Positions 1 to 14,300 of a stretch of 64,000 bases of DNA are shown piece after piece. Under the pieces are notes generated by a model. That model ran no database searches, was not told where the DNA came from, and saw only the letters and a program-made list of their open reading frames with translations. The stretch covers positions 1 to 64,000 of the forward strand of contig JAEHOE010000007.1 of the NCBI GenBank assembly GCA_016858145.1, written 5' to 3'. A program made the translations under genes and the position numbers. The stretch's first letter is position 1. Every line of letters begins with the position of its first letter. This DNA is from Edaphochlamys debaryana (Eukaryota > Chlorophyta > Chlorophyceae > Chlamydomonadales).

Positions 1-2300
1 TTTCGTCTGACTCCTGTCCCCAACCACCTCCCCCCATCACCCCAGGTGCGGTTTGGGAAAGTTAGCTCTGGAACAGCTTGGATTACTCCTTGCGTCTGAC
101 TCCTGTCCCCAACCACCTCCCCCATCACCCCAGGTGCGGTTTGGGAAAGTTAGCTCTGGCAACAGCTTGGATTGAACTCCCTTTCGTCTGACTCCTGTCC
201 CCAACCACCCCCCCATCACCCCAGTGCGGTTTGGGAACGTTAGCTCTGGAACAGCTTGGATTGACTCCATTTCGTCTGACTCCTGTCCCCACCACCTCCC
301 CCATCACCCCAGGTGCGGTTTGGAAAGTTAGCTCTGGCAACAGCTTGGATTGACTCCATTCGTCTGACTCCTGTCCCCAACCCCCTCCCCCATCACCCCA
401 GTTGCGGTTTGGGAACGTTAGCTCTGGAACAGCTTGGATTGACTCCTTTCGTCGGACTCCTGTCCCCCCAACCCCACCCCCCCCCCATCACCCCCCCCAG
501 GTGCGGTTTGGGAACGTTGATCTCTGGCAAACAGCTTGGATTGACTCCCTTTCGTCTGACCTCCTGTCCCCACCACCTCCCGCCATCACCCCAGGTGCGG
601 TTTGGGAAAGTTAGCTCTGGCAACATCTTGATTACTCCCTTTCGTCTGACCTCCTGTCCCCAACCACGCTCCCCCATCACCCCAGGTGCGGTTTGGGAAC
701 GTTAGCTCTGGCAACAGCTTGGATTAGACTCCATTTCGTCTGACCTCCTGTCCCCACCACCTCCCCCATCACCCCAGGTGCGGTTTGGGAAAGTAAGCTC
801 GTGCAACAGCTTGGATTGACTCCCTTTCGTCTGACCTCCTGTCCCCAACCACCTCCCCCATCACCCCCCAGGTGCGGTTTGGGAAATTTAGCTCTGGCAA
901 CAGCTTGGATTGACTCCATTTTCGTCTGACTCCTGTCCCCAACCACCTCCCCCATCACCCCAGGTGCGGTTTGGGAAAGTTAGCTCTGGCAACAGCTTGG
1001 ATTGACTCCACTTTCGTCTGACTCCTTCCCCAACCACCTCCCCCATCACCCCCAGGTGCGGTTTGGGAAAGTTAGCTCTGGCAACAGCTTGATTGACTTG
1101 ACTTCCATTTCGTCTGACTTCCCTGTCCCCAGACCACCTCCCCCATCACCCAGGTGCGGTCGGGAAGTTAGCTTTCTGCAACAGCTTGGATTGACTCCAT
1201 TTTGTCTGACTCCTGTCCCCAACCACTCCCCCCATTCACCCCAGGTGCGGGTTGGGAACGTTAGCTTCTGGCCAACAGCATGATTAACTCCATTTCCGTC
1301 TGAACTCCCTTCCCCAACCACCTCCCCCTAACCCCAGGTGCGGTTGATAAAGTATGTCTGGCAACAGCTTGGATTGACCTCCATTTCGTCTGACTCCGGT
1401 CTCCCAACCACCTCCCCCATCACCCCAGGTGCGGTTTTGGGAAAGTTACTCTGGAACAGCTTGATTAACTCCCTTCGTCTGACTCCTGGCCCAACCACCC
1501 CCCCATCACCCCAGGTGCGGTTGGGAACGTTAGGCTCTGGCAACAGCTTGGATTGAACTCCATTTCGTCTGACTCCTGTCCCCAACCACCTCCCCCATCA
1601 CCCCAGGTGCGGTTTGGGAACGTTAGCTCTGGCAACAGCTTGGATTAGACTCCCTTTCGTCTGACTCCTGTCCCCAACCACCTCCCCCATCACCCAGGGT
1701 GCGGTTTTGGAAAGTTAGCTCCTGGGCAACAGCTTGGATTGACTCCATTTCGTCTGACTCCTGTCCCCAACCACCTCCCCCATCACCCCAGGTGCGGTTT
1801 GGGAACGTTAGCTCTGGCAACAGCTGGATTGACTCCATTTCGTCTGACTCCTGTCCCCAACCACCTCCCCCATCACCCCCAGGTGCGGTTTGGGAAAGTA
1901 GCTCTGGCAAACAGCTTGGAGTGACTCCATTTCGTCTGACTCCTGTCCCCAACCACCTCCCCCATCACCCAGGTGCGGTTTGGGAACGTTAGCTCTGGCA
2001 ACAGCTTGGAGGACTCCGTTCGTCTGACTCCTGTCCCCAACCACCTCCCCCATCACCCCCAGGTGCGGTTTGGGAAACGTTACTCTGGCAACAGCATGAT
2101 TGACTCCATTTCGTCTGACTCCTGTCCCCAACCACCTCCCCATCACCCCAGGTGCGGTTTTGGGAACGTTAGCTCTGGCAACAGCATTGGATTGACTCCA
2201 TTTCGTCTGACTCCTGTCCCCAACCACCTCCCCATCACCCCAGGTGCGGTTTGAGGAAAGTTAGCTCTGGCAACAGCTTGGATTGACTCCATTTCGTCTG
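1..2300. repeat. Ragged left part of the satellite array
   Basis: Units here carry many one- and two-base insertions and deletions, mostly in C, G and A runs, plus substitutions, so the 91-bp register drifts. An example is the run of extra C around 476-500. From about 2.4 kb onward units become regular. The pattern matches the right edge and suggests that the left border of the array is not far outside the window. Homopolymer sequencing error is a possible alternative for part of it. Confidence 0.7.
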
Positions 2301-5300
2301 ACTCCTGTCCCCAACCACCTCCCCATCACCCCAGGTGCGGTTGGGAAAGTTAGCTCTGGCAACAGCATGGATTAACTCCATTTCGTCTGACTCCTGTCCC
2401 CAACCACCTCCCCCATCACCCCAGGTGCGGGTTTGGGAAAGTTAGCTCTGGAACAGCTTGGATTAGACTCCATTTGTCTGACTCCTGTCCCCAACCACCT
2501 CCCCCATCACCCCAGGTGCGGTTTGGGAAAGTTAGCTCCGGGAACAGCTTGGATCAACTCCATTTCGTCTGACTCCTGTCCCCAACCACCTCCCCCATCA
2601 CCCCAGGTGCGGTTTGGGAAAGTTAGCTCCGGGAACAGCTTGGATTAACTCCCTTTCGTCTGACTCCTGTCCCCAACCACCTCCCCCATCACCCCAGGTG
2701 CGGTTTGGGAACGTTAGCTCTGAGAACAGCTTGGATTGACTCCCTTTCGTCTGACTCCTGTCCCCAACCACCCCCCTCATCACCCCAGGTGCGGTTTGGG
2801 AAAGTTAGCTCCGGGAACAGCATGGATTGACTCCATTTTGTCTGACTCCTGTCCCCAACCACCTCCCCCATCACCCCAGGTGCGGTTTGGGAAAGTTAGC
2901 TCTGGCAACAGCTTGGATTGACTCCATTTCGTCTGACTCCTGTCCCCAACCACCTCCCCCATCACCCCAGGTGCGGTTTGGGAAAGTTAGCTCTGGCAAC
3001 AGCTTGGATTGACTCCATTTCGTCTGACTCCTGTCCCCAACCACCTCCCCCATCACCCCAGGTGCGGTTTGGGAACGTTAGCTCTGGCAACAGCTTGGAT
3101 TGACTCCATTTCGTCTGACTCCTGTCCCCAACCACCTCCCCCATCACCCCCAGGTGCGGTTTGGGAAAGTTAGCTCTGGCAACAGCAGTGGATTGAACTC
3201 CATTTCGTCTGACTCCTGTCCCCAACCACCTCCCCCATCACCCCAGGTGCGGTTGGGGAAAGTTAGCTCTGGCAACAGCATGGATTGACTCCATTTCGTC
3301 TGACTCCTGTCCCCAACCACCTCCCCATCACCCCAGGTGCGGTTTGGGAAAGTTAGCTCTGGCAACAGCTTGGATTGACTCCATTTCGTCTGACTCCTGT
3401 CCCCAACCACCTCCCCATCACCCCAGGTGCGGTTTGGGAAAGTTAGCTCTGGCAACAGCTTGGATTGACTCCATTTCGTCTGACTCCTGTCCCCAACCAC
3501 CTCCCCCATCACCCCAGGTGCGGTTTGGGAAAGTTAGCTCTGGCAACAGCTTGGATTGACTCCATTTCGTCTGACTCCTGTCCCCAACCACCTCCCCCAT
3601 CACCCCAGGTGCGGTTTGGGAAAAGTTAGCTCTGGCAACAGCATTGGATTAACTCCATTTCGTCTGACTCCTGTCCCCAACCACCTCCCCCATCACCCCA
3701 GGTGCGGTTTGGGAAAGTTAGCTCTGGCAACAGCATGGATTAACTCCATTTCGTCTGACTCCTGTCCCCAACCACCTCCCCCATCACCCCAGGTGCGGTT
3801 TGGGAAAGTTAGCTCTGGGAACAGCATTGGATTAACTCCATTTCGTCTGACTCCTGTCCCCAACCACCTCCCCCATCACCCCAGGTGCGGTTTGGGAAAG
3901 TTAGCTCTGGCAACAGCATGGATTAACTCCATTTCGTCTGACTCCTGTCCCCAACCACCTCCCCCATCACCCCAGGTGCGGTTTGGGAACGTTAGCTCCT
4001 GGCACAGCATTGGATTAACTCCATTTCGTCTGACTCCTGTCCCCAACCACCTCCCCCATCACCCCAGGTGCGGTTTGGGAAAGTTAGCTCTGAGAACAGC
4101 TTGGATTGAACTCCCTTTCGTCTGACTCCTGTCCCCAACCACCTCCCCCATCACCCCAGGTGCGGTTTGGGAAGTTAGCTCCGGAACAGCATGGATTAAC
4201 TCCCTTTCGTCTGACTCCTGTCCCCACCACCCCCCTCATCACCCCAGGTGCGGTTTGGGAAAGTTAGCTCCGGGAACAGCATGGATTAACTCCCTTTCGT
4301 CTGACTCCTGTCCCCAACCACCTCCCCCATCACCCCAGGTGCGGTTTGGGAAAGTTAGCTCTGAGAACAGCTTGGATTGACTCCCTTTCGTCTGACTCCT
4401 GTCCCCAACCACCTCCCCCATCACCCCAGGTGCGGTTTGGGAAAGTTAGCTCCGGGAACAGCTTGGATTGACTCCATTTCGTCTGACTCCTGTCCCCAAC
4501 CACCTCCCCCATCACCCCAGGTGCGGTTTGGGAACGTTAGCTCTGGCAACAGCTTGGATTGACTCCATTTCGTCTGACTCCTGTCCCCAACCACCTCCCC
4601 CATCACCCCAGGTGCGGTTTGGGAAAGTTAGCTCCGGGAACAGCTTGGATTGACTCCATTTTGTCTGACTCCTGTCCCCAACCACCTCCCCATCACCCCA
4701 GGTGCGGTTTGGGAAAGTAAGCTCCTGGCAACAGCTTGGATTGACTCCATTTTGTCTGACTCCTGTCCCCAACCACCTCCCCCATCACCCCAGGTGCGGT
4801 TTGGGAAAGTTAGCTCTGCAACAGCTTGGATTGACTCCATTTCGTCTGACTCCTGTCCCCAACCACCTCCCCCATCACCCCAGGTGCGGTTTGGGAAACG
4901 TTAGCTCTGGCAACAGCTTGGATTGACTCCATTTCGTCTGACTCCTGTCCCCAACCACCTCCCCCATCACCCCAGGATGCGGTTTGGGAAAGTTAGCTCT
5001 GGAACAGCTTGGATTGACTCCATTTCGTCTGACTCCTGTCCCCAACCACCTCCCCCATCACCCCAGGTGCGGTTTGGGAACGTTAGCTCTGGCAACAGCT
5101 TGGATGACTCCCTTTCGTCTGACTCCTGTCCCCAACCACCTCCCCCATCACCCCAGGTGCGGTTTGGGAACGTTAGCTCTGGCAACAGCATTGGATTAAC
5201 TCCATTTCGTCTGACTCCTGTCCCCAACCACCTCCCCCATCACCCCAGGTGCGGTTTGGGAAAGTTAGCTCTGGCAACAGCTTGGATTGACTCCATTTCG

Positions 5301-8300
5301 TCTGACTCCTGTCCCCAACCACCTCCCCCATCACCCCAGGTGCGGTTTGGGAAAGTTAGCTCTGGCAACAGCTTGGATTGACTCCATTTCGTCTGACTCC
5401 TGTCCCCAACCACCTCCCCCATCACCCCAGGTGCGGTTTGGGAAAGTTAGCTCCGGGAACAGCTTGGATTGACTCCATTTCGTCTGACTCCTGTCCCCAA
5501 CCACCTCCCCCATCACCCCAGGTGCGGTTTGGGAACGTTTAGCTCTGGCAACAGCTTGGATTGACTCCATTTTGTCTGACTCCTGTCCCCAACCACCTCC
5601 CCCATCACCCCAGGTGCGGTTTGGGAAGTTAGCTCTGGCAACAGCTTGGATTGACTCCATTTCGTCTGACTCCTGTCCCCAACCACCTCCCCCATCACCC
5701 CAGGTGCGGTTTGGGAAAGTTAGCTCTGGCAACAGCTTGGATTGACTCCATTTTGTCTGACTCCTGTCCCCAACCACCTCCCCCATCACCCCAGGTGCGG
5801 TTTGGGAACGTTAGCTCCTGGCAACAGCTTGGATTGACTCCATTTCGTCTGACTCCTGTCCCCAACCACCTCCCCCATCACCCCAGGTGCGGTTTGGGAA
5901 CGTTAGCTCTGGCAACAGCTTGGATTGACTCCATTTCGTCTGACTCCTGTCCCCAACCACCTCCCCCATCACCCCAGGTGCGGTTTGGGAAAGTTAGCTC
6001 TGAGAACAGCTTGGATTGACTCCATTTCGTCTGACTCCTGTCCCCAACCACCTCCCCCATCACCCCAGGTGCGGTTTTGGGAAAGTTAGCTCTGGCAACA
6101 GCTTGGATTGACTCCATTTCGTCTGACTCCTGTCCCCAACCACCTCCCCCATCACCCCAGGTGCGGTTTGGGAAAGTTAGCTCTGGCAACAGCTGGATTG
6201 AACTCCATTTCGTCTGACTCCTGTCCCCAACCACCTCCCCCCATCACCCCAGGTGCGGTTTGGGAACGTTAGCTCTGGCAACAGCTTGGATTAACTCCAT
6301 TTCGTCTGACTCCTGTCCCCAACCACCTCCCCCATCACCCCAGGTGCGGTTTGGGAAAGTTAGCTCGGAACAGCATTGGATTAACTCCATTTCGTCTGAC
6401 TCCTGTCCCCAACCACCTCCCCCATCACCCCAGGTGCGGTTTGGGAAAGTTAGCTCGGGCAACAGCTTGGATTGAACTCCATTTCGTCTGACTCCTGTCC
6501 CCAACCACCTCCCCCATCACCCCAGGTGCGGTTTGGGAAACGTTAGCTCTGGCAACAGCATTGGATTAACTCCCTTTCGTCTGACTCCTGTCCCCAACCA
6601 CCTCCCCCATCACCCCAGGTGCGGTTTGGGAAAGTTAGCTCTGGCAACAGCTATGGATTGAACTCCCTTTCGTCTGACTCCTGTCCCCAACCACCTCCCC
6701 CATCACCCCAGGTGCGGTTTGGGAAGTTAGCTCTGGCAACAGCTTGGATTGACTCCATTTTGTCTGACTCCTGTCCCCAACCACCTCCCCCATCACCCCA
6801 GGTGCGGTTTGGGAACGTTAGCTCTGGCAACAGCATGGATGAACTCCATTTCGTCTGACTCCTGTCCCCAACCACCTCCCCCATCACCCCAGGTGCGGTT
6901 TGGGAAAGTTAGCTCTGGCAACAGCTTGGATTACTCCATTTCGTCTGACTCCTGTCCCCAACCACCTCCCCCATCACCCCAGGTGCGGTTTGGGAAAGTT
7001 AGCTCTGGCAACAGCTTGGATTGACTCCATTTCGTCTGACTCCTGTCCCCAACCACCTCCCCCATCACCCCAGGTGCGGTTTGGGAAAGTTAGCTCTGGC
7101 AACAGCTTGGATTGACTCCCTTTCGTCTGACTCCTGTCCCCAACCACCTCCCCCATCACCCCAGGTGCGGTTTGGAACGTTAGCTCTGGCAACAGCTTGG
7201 ATTAACTCCATTTCGTCTGACTCCTGTCCCCAACCACCTCCCCCATCACCCCAGGTGCGGTTTGGGAAAGTTAGCTCTGGCAACAGCTTGGATTGACTCC
7301 ATTTCGTCTGACTCCTGTCCCCAACCACCTCCCCCATCACCCCAGGTGCGGTTTGGGAACGTTAGCTCCTGGCAACAGCTTGGATTAACTCCATTTCGTT
7401 CGGACTCCTGTCCCCAACCACCCTCCCCCATCACCCCAGGTGCGGTTTGGGAAAGTTAGCTCTGGCAACAGCTTGGATTGACTCCATTTCGTCTGACTCC
7501 TGTCCCCAACCACCTCCCCCATCACCCCAGGTGCGGTTTGGGAACGTTAGCTCCGGGAACAGCTTGGATTGACTCCATTTCGTCTGACTCCTGTCCCCAA
7601 CCACCTCCCCCATCACCCCAGGTGCGGTTTGGGAAAGTTAGCTCTGAGAACAGCTTGGATTGACTCCATTTCGTCTGACTCCTGTCCCCAACCACCTCCC
7701 CCATCACCCCAGGTGCGGTTTGGGAAAGTTAGCTCTGGCAACAGCTTGGATTGACTCCCTTTCGTCTGACTCCTGTCCCCAACCACCTCCCCCATCACCC
7801 CAGGTGCGGTTTGGGAAAGTTAGCTCTGGCAACAGCTTGGATTAACTCCATTTCGTCTGACTCCTGTCCCCAACCACCTCCCCCATCACCCCAGGTGCGG
7901 TTTGGGAAAGTTAGCTCTGGCAACAGCTTGGATTAACTCCATTTCGTCTGACTCCTGTCCCCAACCACCTCCCCCATCACCCCAGGTGCGGTTTGGGAAA
8001 GTTAGCTCTGGCAACAGCTTGGATTGACTCCATTTCGTCTGACTCCTGTCCCCAACCACCTCCCCCATCACCCCAGGTGCGGTTTGGGAACGTTAGCTCT
8101 GAGAACAGCTTGGATTGACTCCATTTCGTCTGACTCCTGTCCCCAACCACCTCCCCCATCACCCCAGGTGCGGTTTGGGAACGTTAGCTCTGGCAACAGC
8201 TTGGATTGACTCCATTTCGTCTGACTCCTGTCCCCAACCACCTCCCCCATCACCCCAGGTGCGGTTTGGGAAAGTTAGCTCTGGCAACAGCTTGGATTAA

Positions 8301-11300
8301 CTCCATTTCGTCTGACTCCTGTCCCCAACCACCTCCCCCATCACCCCAGGTGCGGTTTGGGAAAGTTAGCTCTGGCAACAGCTTGGATTGACTCCATTTC
8401 GTCTGACTCCTGTCCCCAACCACCTCCCCCATCACCCCAGGTGCGGTTTGGGAACGTTAGCTCTGGCAACAGCTTGGATTGACTCCATTTCGTCTGACTC
8501 CTGTCCCCAACCACCTCCCCCATCACCCCAGGTGCGGTTTGGGAAAGTTAGCTCCTGGAACAGCTTGGATTAACTCCATTTTGTCTGACTCCTGTCCCCA
8601 ACCACCTCCCCCATCACCCCAGGTGCGGTTTGGGAAAGTTAGCTCTGGCAACAGCTTGGATTGACTCCCTTTCGTCTGACTCCTGTCCCCAACCACCTCC
8701 CCCATCACCCCAGGTGCGGTTTGGGAACGTTAGCTCTGGCAACAGCTTGGATTGACTCCATTTCGTCTGACTCCTGTCCCCAACCACCTCCCCCATCACC
8801 CCAGGTGCGGTTTGAGAAAGTTAGCTCCGGGAACAGCATGGATTAACTCCCTTTCGTCTGACTCCTGTCCCCAACCACCTCCCCCATCACCCCAGGTGCG
8901 GTTTGGGAAAGTTAGCTCTGGCAACAGCATGGATTAACTCCATTTTGTCTGACTCCTGTCCCCAACCACCTCCCCCATCACCCCAGGTGCGGTTTGGGAA
9001 AGTTAGCTCTGGCAACAGCTTGGATTAACTCCATTTCGTCTGACTCCTGTCCCCAACCACCTCCCCCATCACCCCAGGTGCGGTTTGGGAACGTTAGCTC
9101 TGGCAACAGCATGGATTAACTCCCTTTCGTCTGACTCCTGTCCCCAACCACCTCCCCCATCACCCCAGGTGCGGTTTGGGAAAGTTAGCTCTGGCAACAG
9201 CTTGGATTGAACTCCCTTTCGTCTGACTCCTGTCCCCAACCACCTCCCCCATCACCCCAGGTGCGGTTTGGGAAAGTTAGCTCCTGGCAACAGCTTGGAT
9301 TGACTCCATTTCGTCTGACTCCTGTCCCCAACCACCTCCCCCATCACCCCAGGTGCGGTTTGGGAACGTTAGCTCCGGGAACAGCTTGGATTAACTCCAT
9401 TTCGTCTGACTCCTGTCCCCAACCACCTCCCCCATCACCCCAGGTGCGGTTTGGGAACGTTAGCTCTGGCAACAGCTTGGATTGACTCCATTTCGTCTGA
9501 CTCCTGTCCCCAACCACCTCCCCCATCACCCCAGGTGCGGTTTGGGAAAGTTAGCTCTGAGAACAGCTTGGATTAACTCCATTTCGTCTGACTCCTGTCC
9601 CCAACCACCTCCCCCATCACCCCAGGTGCGGTTTGGGAACGTTAGCTCTGGCAACAGCATGGATGAACTCCCTTTCGTCTGACTCCTGTCCCCAACCACC
9701 TCCCCCATCACCCCAGGTGCGGTTTGGGAACGTTAGCTCTGGCAACAGCTTGGATTAACTCCATTTCGTCTGACTCCTGTCCCCAACCACCTCCCCCATC
9801 ACCCCAGGTGCGGTTTGGGAAAGTTAGCTCCGGGAACAGCTTGGATTGACTCCATTTCGTCTGACTCCTGTCCCCAACCACCTCCCCCATCACCCCAGGT
9901 GCGGTTTGGGAAAGTTAGCTCTGGCAACAGCATTGGATTACTCCATTTCGTCTGACTCCTGTCCCCAACCACCTCCCCCATCACCCCAGGTGCGGTTTGG
10001 GAAAGTTAGCTCTGGAACAGCTTGGATTACTCCCTTTCGTCTGACTCCTGTCCCCAACCACCTCCCCCATCACCCCAGGTGCGGTTTGGGAACGTTAGCT
10101 CTGGCAACAGCTTGGATTGACTCCCTTTCGTCTGACTCCTGTCCCCAACCACCTCCCCCATCACCCCAGGTGCGGTTTGGGAAAGTTAGCTCTGGCAACA
10201 GCTTGGATTGACTCCATTTTGTCTGACTCCTGTCCCCAACCACCTCCCCCATCACCCCAGGTGCGGTTTGGGAAAGTTAGCTCCTGGCAACAGCTTGGAT
10301 TGACTCCATTTTGTCTGACTCCTGTCCCCAACCACCTCCCCCATCACCCCAGGTGCGGTTTGGGAAAGTTAGCTCTGGCAACAGCATGGATTGACTCCAT
10401 TTCGTCTGACTCCTGTCCCCAACCACCTCCCTCATCACCCCAGGTGCGGTTTGGGAAAGTTAGCTCTGAGAACAGCTTGGATTGACTCCCTTTCGTCTGA
10501 CTCCTGTCCCCAACCACCTCCCCCATCACCCCAGGTGCGGTTTGGGAAAGTTAGCTCTGGCAACAGCTTGGATTAACTCCATTTCGTCTGACTCCTGTCC
10601 CCAACCACCTCCCCCATCACCCCAGGTGCGGTTTGGGAACGTTAGCTCTGGCAACAGCTTGGATTAACTCCCTTTCGTCTGACTCCTGTCCCCAACCACC
10701 TCCCCCATCACCCCAGGTGCGGTTTGGGAAAGTTAGCTCTGGCAACAGCTTGGATTGACTCCATTTCGTCTGACTCCTGTCCCCAACCACCTCCCCCATC
10801 ACCCCAGGTGCGGTTTGGGAAAGTTAGCTCCGGGAACAGCTTGGATTAACTCCATTTTCGTCTGACTCCTGTCCCCAACCACCTCCCCCATCACCCCAGG
10901 TGCGGTTTGGGAAAGTTAGCTCTGGCAACAGCTTGGATTAACTCCATTTCGTCTGACTCCTGTCCCCAACCACCTCCCCCATCACCCCAGGTGCGGTTTG
11001 GGAAAGTTAGCTCCGGGAACAGCTTGGATTGACTCCATTTCGTCTGACTCCTGTCCCCAACCACCTCCCCCATCACCCCAGGTGCGGTTTGGGAAAGTTA
11101 GCTCTGGCAACAGCTTGGATTGACTCCATTTCGTCTGACTCCTGTCCCCAACCACCTCCCCCATCACCCCAGGTGCGGTTTGGGAAAGTTAGCTCCGGGA
11201 ACAGCTTGGATTGACTCCATTTCGTCTGACTCCTGTCCCCAACCACCTCCCCCATCACCCCAGGTGCGGTTTGGGAAAGTTAGCTCTGGCAACAGCTTGG

Positions 11301-14300
11301 ATTAACTCCATTTCGTCTGACTCCTGTCCCCAACCACCTCCCCCATCACCCCAGGTGCGGTTTGGGAACGTTAGCTCTGGCAACAGCTTGGATTAACTCC
11401 ATTTCGTCTGACTCCTGTCCCCAACCACCTCCCCCATCACCCCAGGTGCGGTTTGGGAAAGTTAGCTCTGAGAACAGCTTGGATTAACTCCATTTCGTCT
11501 GACTCCTGTCCCCAACCACCTCCCCCATCACCCCAGGTGCGGTTTGGGAACGTTAGCTCTGGCAACAGCTTGGATTAACTCCATTTCGTCTGACTCCTGT
11601 CCCCAACCACCTCCCCCATCACCCCAGGTGCGGTTTGGGAAAGTTAGCTCTGGCAACAGCTTGGATTAACTCCATTTCGTCTGACTCCTGTCCCCAACCA
11701 CCTCCCCCATCACCCCAGGTGCGGTTTGGGAAAGTTAGCTCCGGGAACAGCTTGGATCAACTCCATTTCGTCTGACTCCTGTCCCCAACCACCTCCCCCA
11801 TCACCCCAGGTGCGGTTTGGGAAAGTTAGCTCTGGAACAGCTTGGATTGAACTCCCTTTCGTCGGACTCCTGTCCCCAACCACCTCCCCCATCACCCCAG
11901 GTGCGGTTTGGGAAAGTTAGCTCTGGCAACAGCTTGGATTGACTCCATTTCGTCTGACTCCTGTCCCCAACCACCTCCCCCATCACCCCAGGTGCGGTTT
12001 GGGAACGTTAGCTCTGAGAACAGCTTGGATTAACTCCCTTTCGTCTGACTCCTGTCCCCAACCACCTCCCCCATCACCCCAGGTGCGGTTTGGGAAAGTT
12101 AGCTCTGGCAACAGCTTGGATTAACTCCCTTTCGTCTGACTCCTGTCCCCAACCACCTCCCCCATCACCCCAGGTGCGGTTTGGGAAAGTTAGCTCCTGG
12201 CAACAGCTTGGATTGACTCCATTTCGTCTGACTCCTGTCCCCAACCACCTCCCCCATCACCCCAGGTGCGGTTTGGGAAAGTTAGCTCTGGCAACAGCTT
12301 GGATTGAACTCCATTTCGTCTGACTCCTGTCCCCAACCACCTCCCCCATCACCCCAGGTGCGGTTTGGGAAAGTTAGCTCTGGCAACAGCTTGGATTAAC
12401 TCCATTTCGTCTGACTCCTGTCCCCAACCACCTCCCCCATCACCCCAGGTGCGGTTTGGGAAAGTTAGCTCTGGCAACAGCTTGGATTAACTCCCTTTCG
12501 TCTGACTCCTGTCCCCAACCACCTCCCCCGTCACCCCAGGTGCGGTTTGGGAAAGTTAGCTCTGGCAACAGCTTGGATTGACTCCATTTCGTCTGACTCC
12601 TGTCCCCAACCACCTCCCCCATCACCCCAGGTGCGGTTTGGGAACGTTAGCTCTGGGAACAGCTGGATTAACTCCATTTCGTCTGACTCCTGTCCCCAAC
12701 CACCTCCCCCATCACCCCAGGTGCGGTTTGGGAAAGTTAGCTCTGGCAACAGCTTGGATTAACTCCATTTCGTCTGACTCCTGTCCCCAACCACCTCCCC
12801 CATCACCCCAGGTGCGGTTTGGGAAACGTTAGCTCTGGCAACAGCTTGGATTAACTCCCTTTCGTCTGACTCCTGTCCCCAACCACCTCCCCCATCACCC
12901 CAGGTGCGGTTTGGGAAAGTTAGCTCTGGCAACAGCTTGGATTAACTCCCTTTCGTCTGACTCCTGTCCCCAACCACCTCCCCCATCACCCCAGGTGCGG
13001 TTTGGGAAAGTTAGCTCTGGCAACAGCATGGATTAACTCCCTTTCGTCTGACTCCTGTCCCCAACCACCTCCCCCATCACCCCAGGTGCGGTTTGGGAAA
13101 GTTAGCTCTGGCAACAGCATTGGATTAACTCCATTTCGTCTGACTCCTGTCCCCAACCACCTCCCCCATCACCCCAGGTGCGGTTTGGGAACGTTAGCTC
13201 TGGCAACAGCTTGGATTAACTCCCTTTCGTCTGACTCCTGTCCCCAACCACCTCCCCCATCACCCCAGGTGCGGTTTGGGAAAGTTAGCTCTGGCAACAG
13301 CTTGGATTGACTCCCTTTCGTCTGACTCCTGTCCCCAACCACCTCCCCCATCACCCCAGGTGCGGTTTGGGAAAGTTAGCTCTGGCAACAGCTTGGATTA
13401 ACTCCCTTTCGTCTGACTCCTGTCCCCAACCACCTCCCCCATCACCCCAGGTGCGGTTTGGGAAAGTTAGCTCTGGCAACAGCTTGGATTAACTCCCTTT
13501 CGTCTGACTCCTGTCCCCAACCACCTCCCCCATCACCCCAGGTGCGGTTTGGGAACGTTAGCTCTGGCAACAGCATGGATTGACTCCATTTTGTCTGACT
13601 CCTGTCCCCAACCACCTCCCCCATCACCCCAGGTGCGGTTTGGGAAAGTTAGCTCTGAGAACAGCTTGGATTGACTCCCTTTCGTCTGACTCCTGTCCCC
13701 AACCACCTCCCCCATCACCCCAGGTGCGGTTTGGGAAAGTTAGCTCTGGCAACAGCTTGGATTGACTCCATTTCGTCTGACTCCTGTCCCCAACCACCTC
13801 CCCCATCACCCCAGGTGCGGTTTGGGAACGTTAGCTCTGGCAACAGCTTGGATTGACTCCATTTCGTCTGACTCCTGTCCCCAACCACCTCCCCCATCAC
13901 CCCAGGTGCGGTTTGGGAAAGTTAGCTCTGGCAACAGCTTGGATTGACTCCCTTTCGTCTGACTCCTGTCCCCAACCACCTCCCCCATCACCCCAGGTGC
14001 GGTTTGGGAAAGTTAGCTCTGAGAACAGCTTGGATTGACTCCCTTTCGTCTGACTCCTGTCCCCAACCACCTCCCCCATCACCCCAGGTGCGGTTTGGGA
14101 ACGTTAGCTCTGGCAACAGCTTGGATTAACTCCCTTTCGTCTGACTCCTGTCCCCAACCACCTCCCCCATCACCCCAGGTGCGGTTTGGGAAAGTTAGCT
14201 CTGGCAACAGCTTGGATTGACTCCATTTCGTCTGACTCCTGTCCCCAACCACCTCCCCCATCACCCCAGGTGCGGTTTGGGAAAGTTAGCTCTGGCAACA

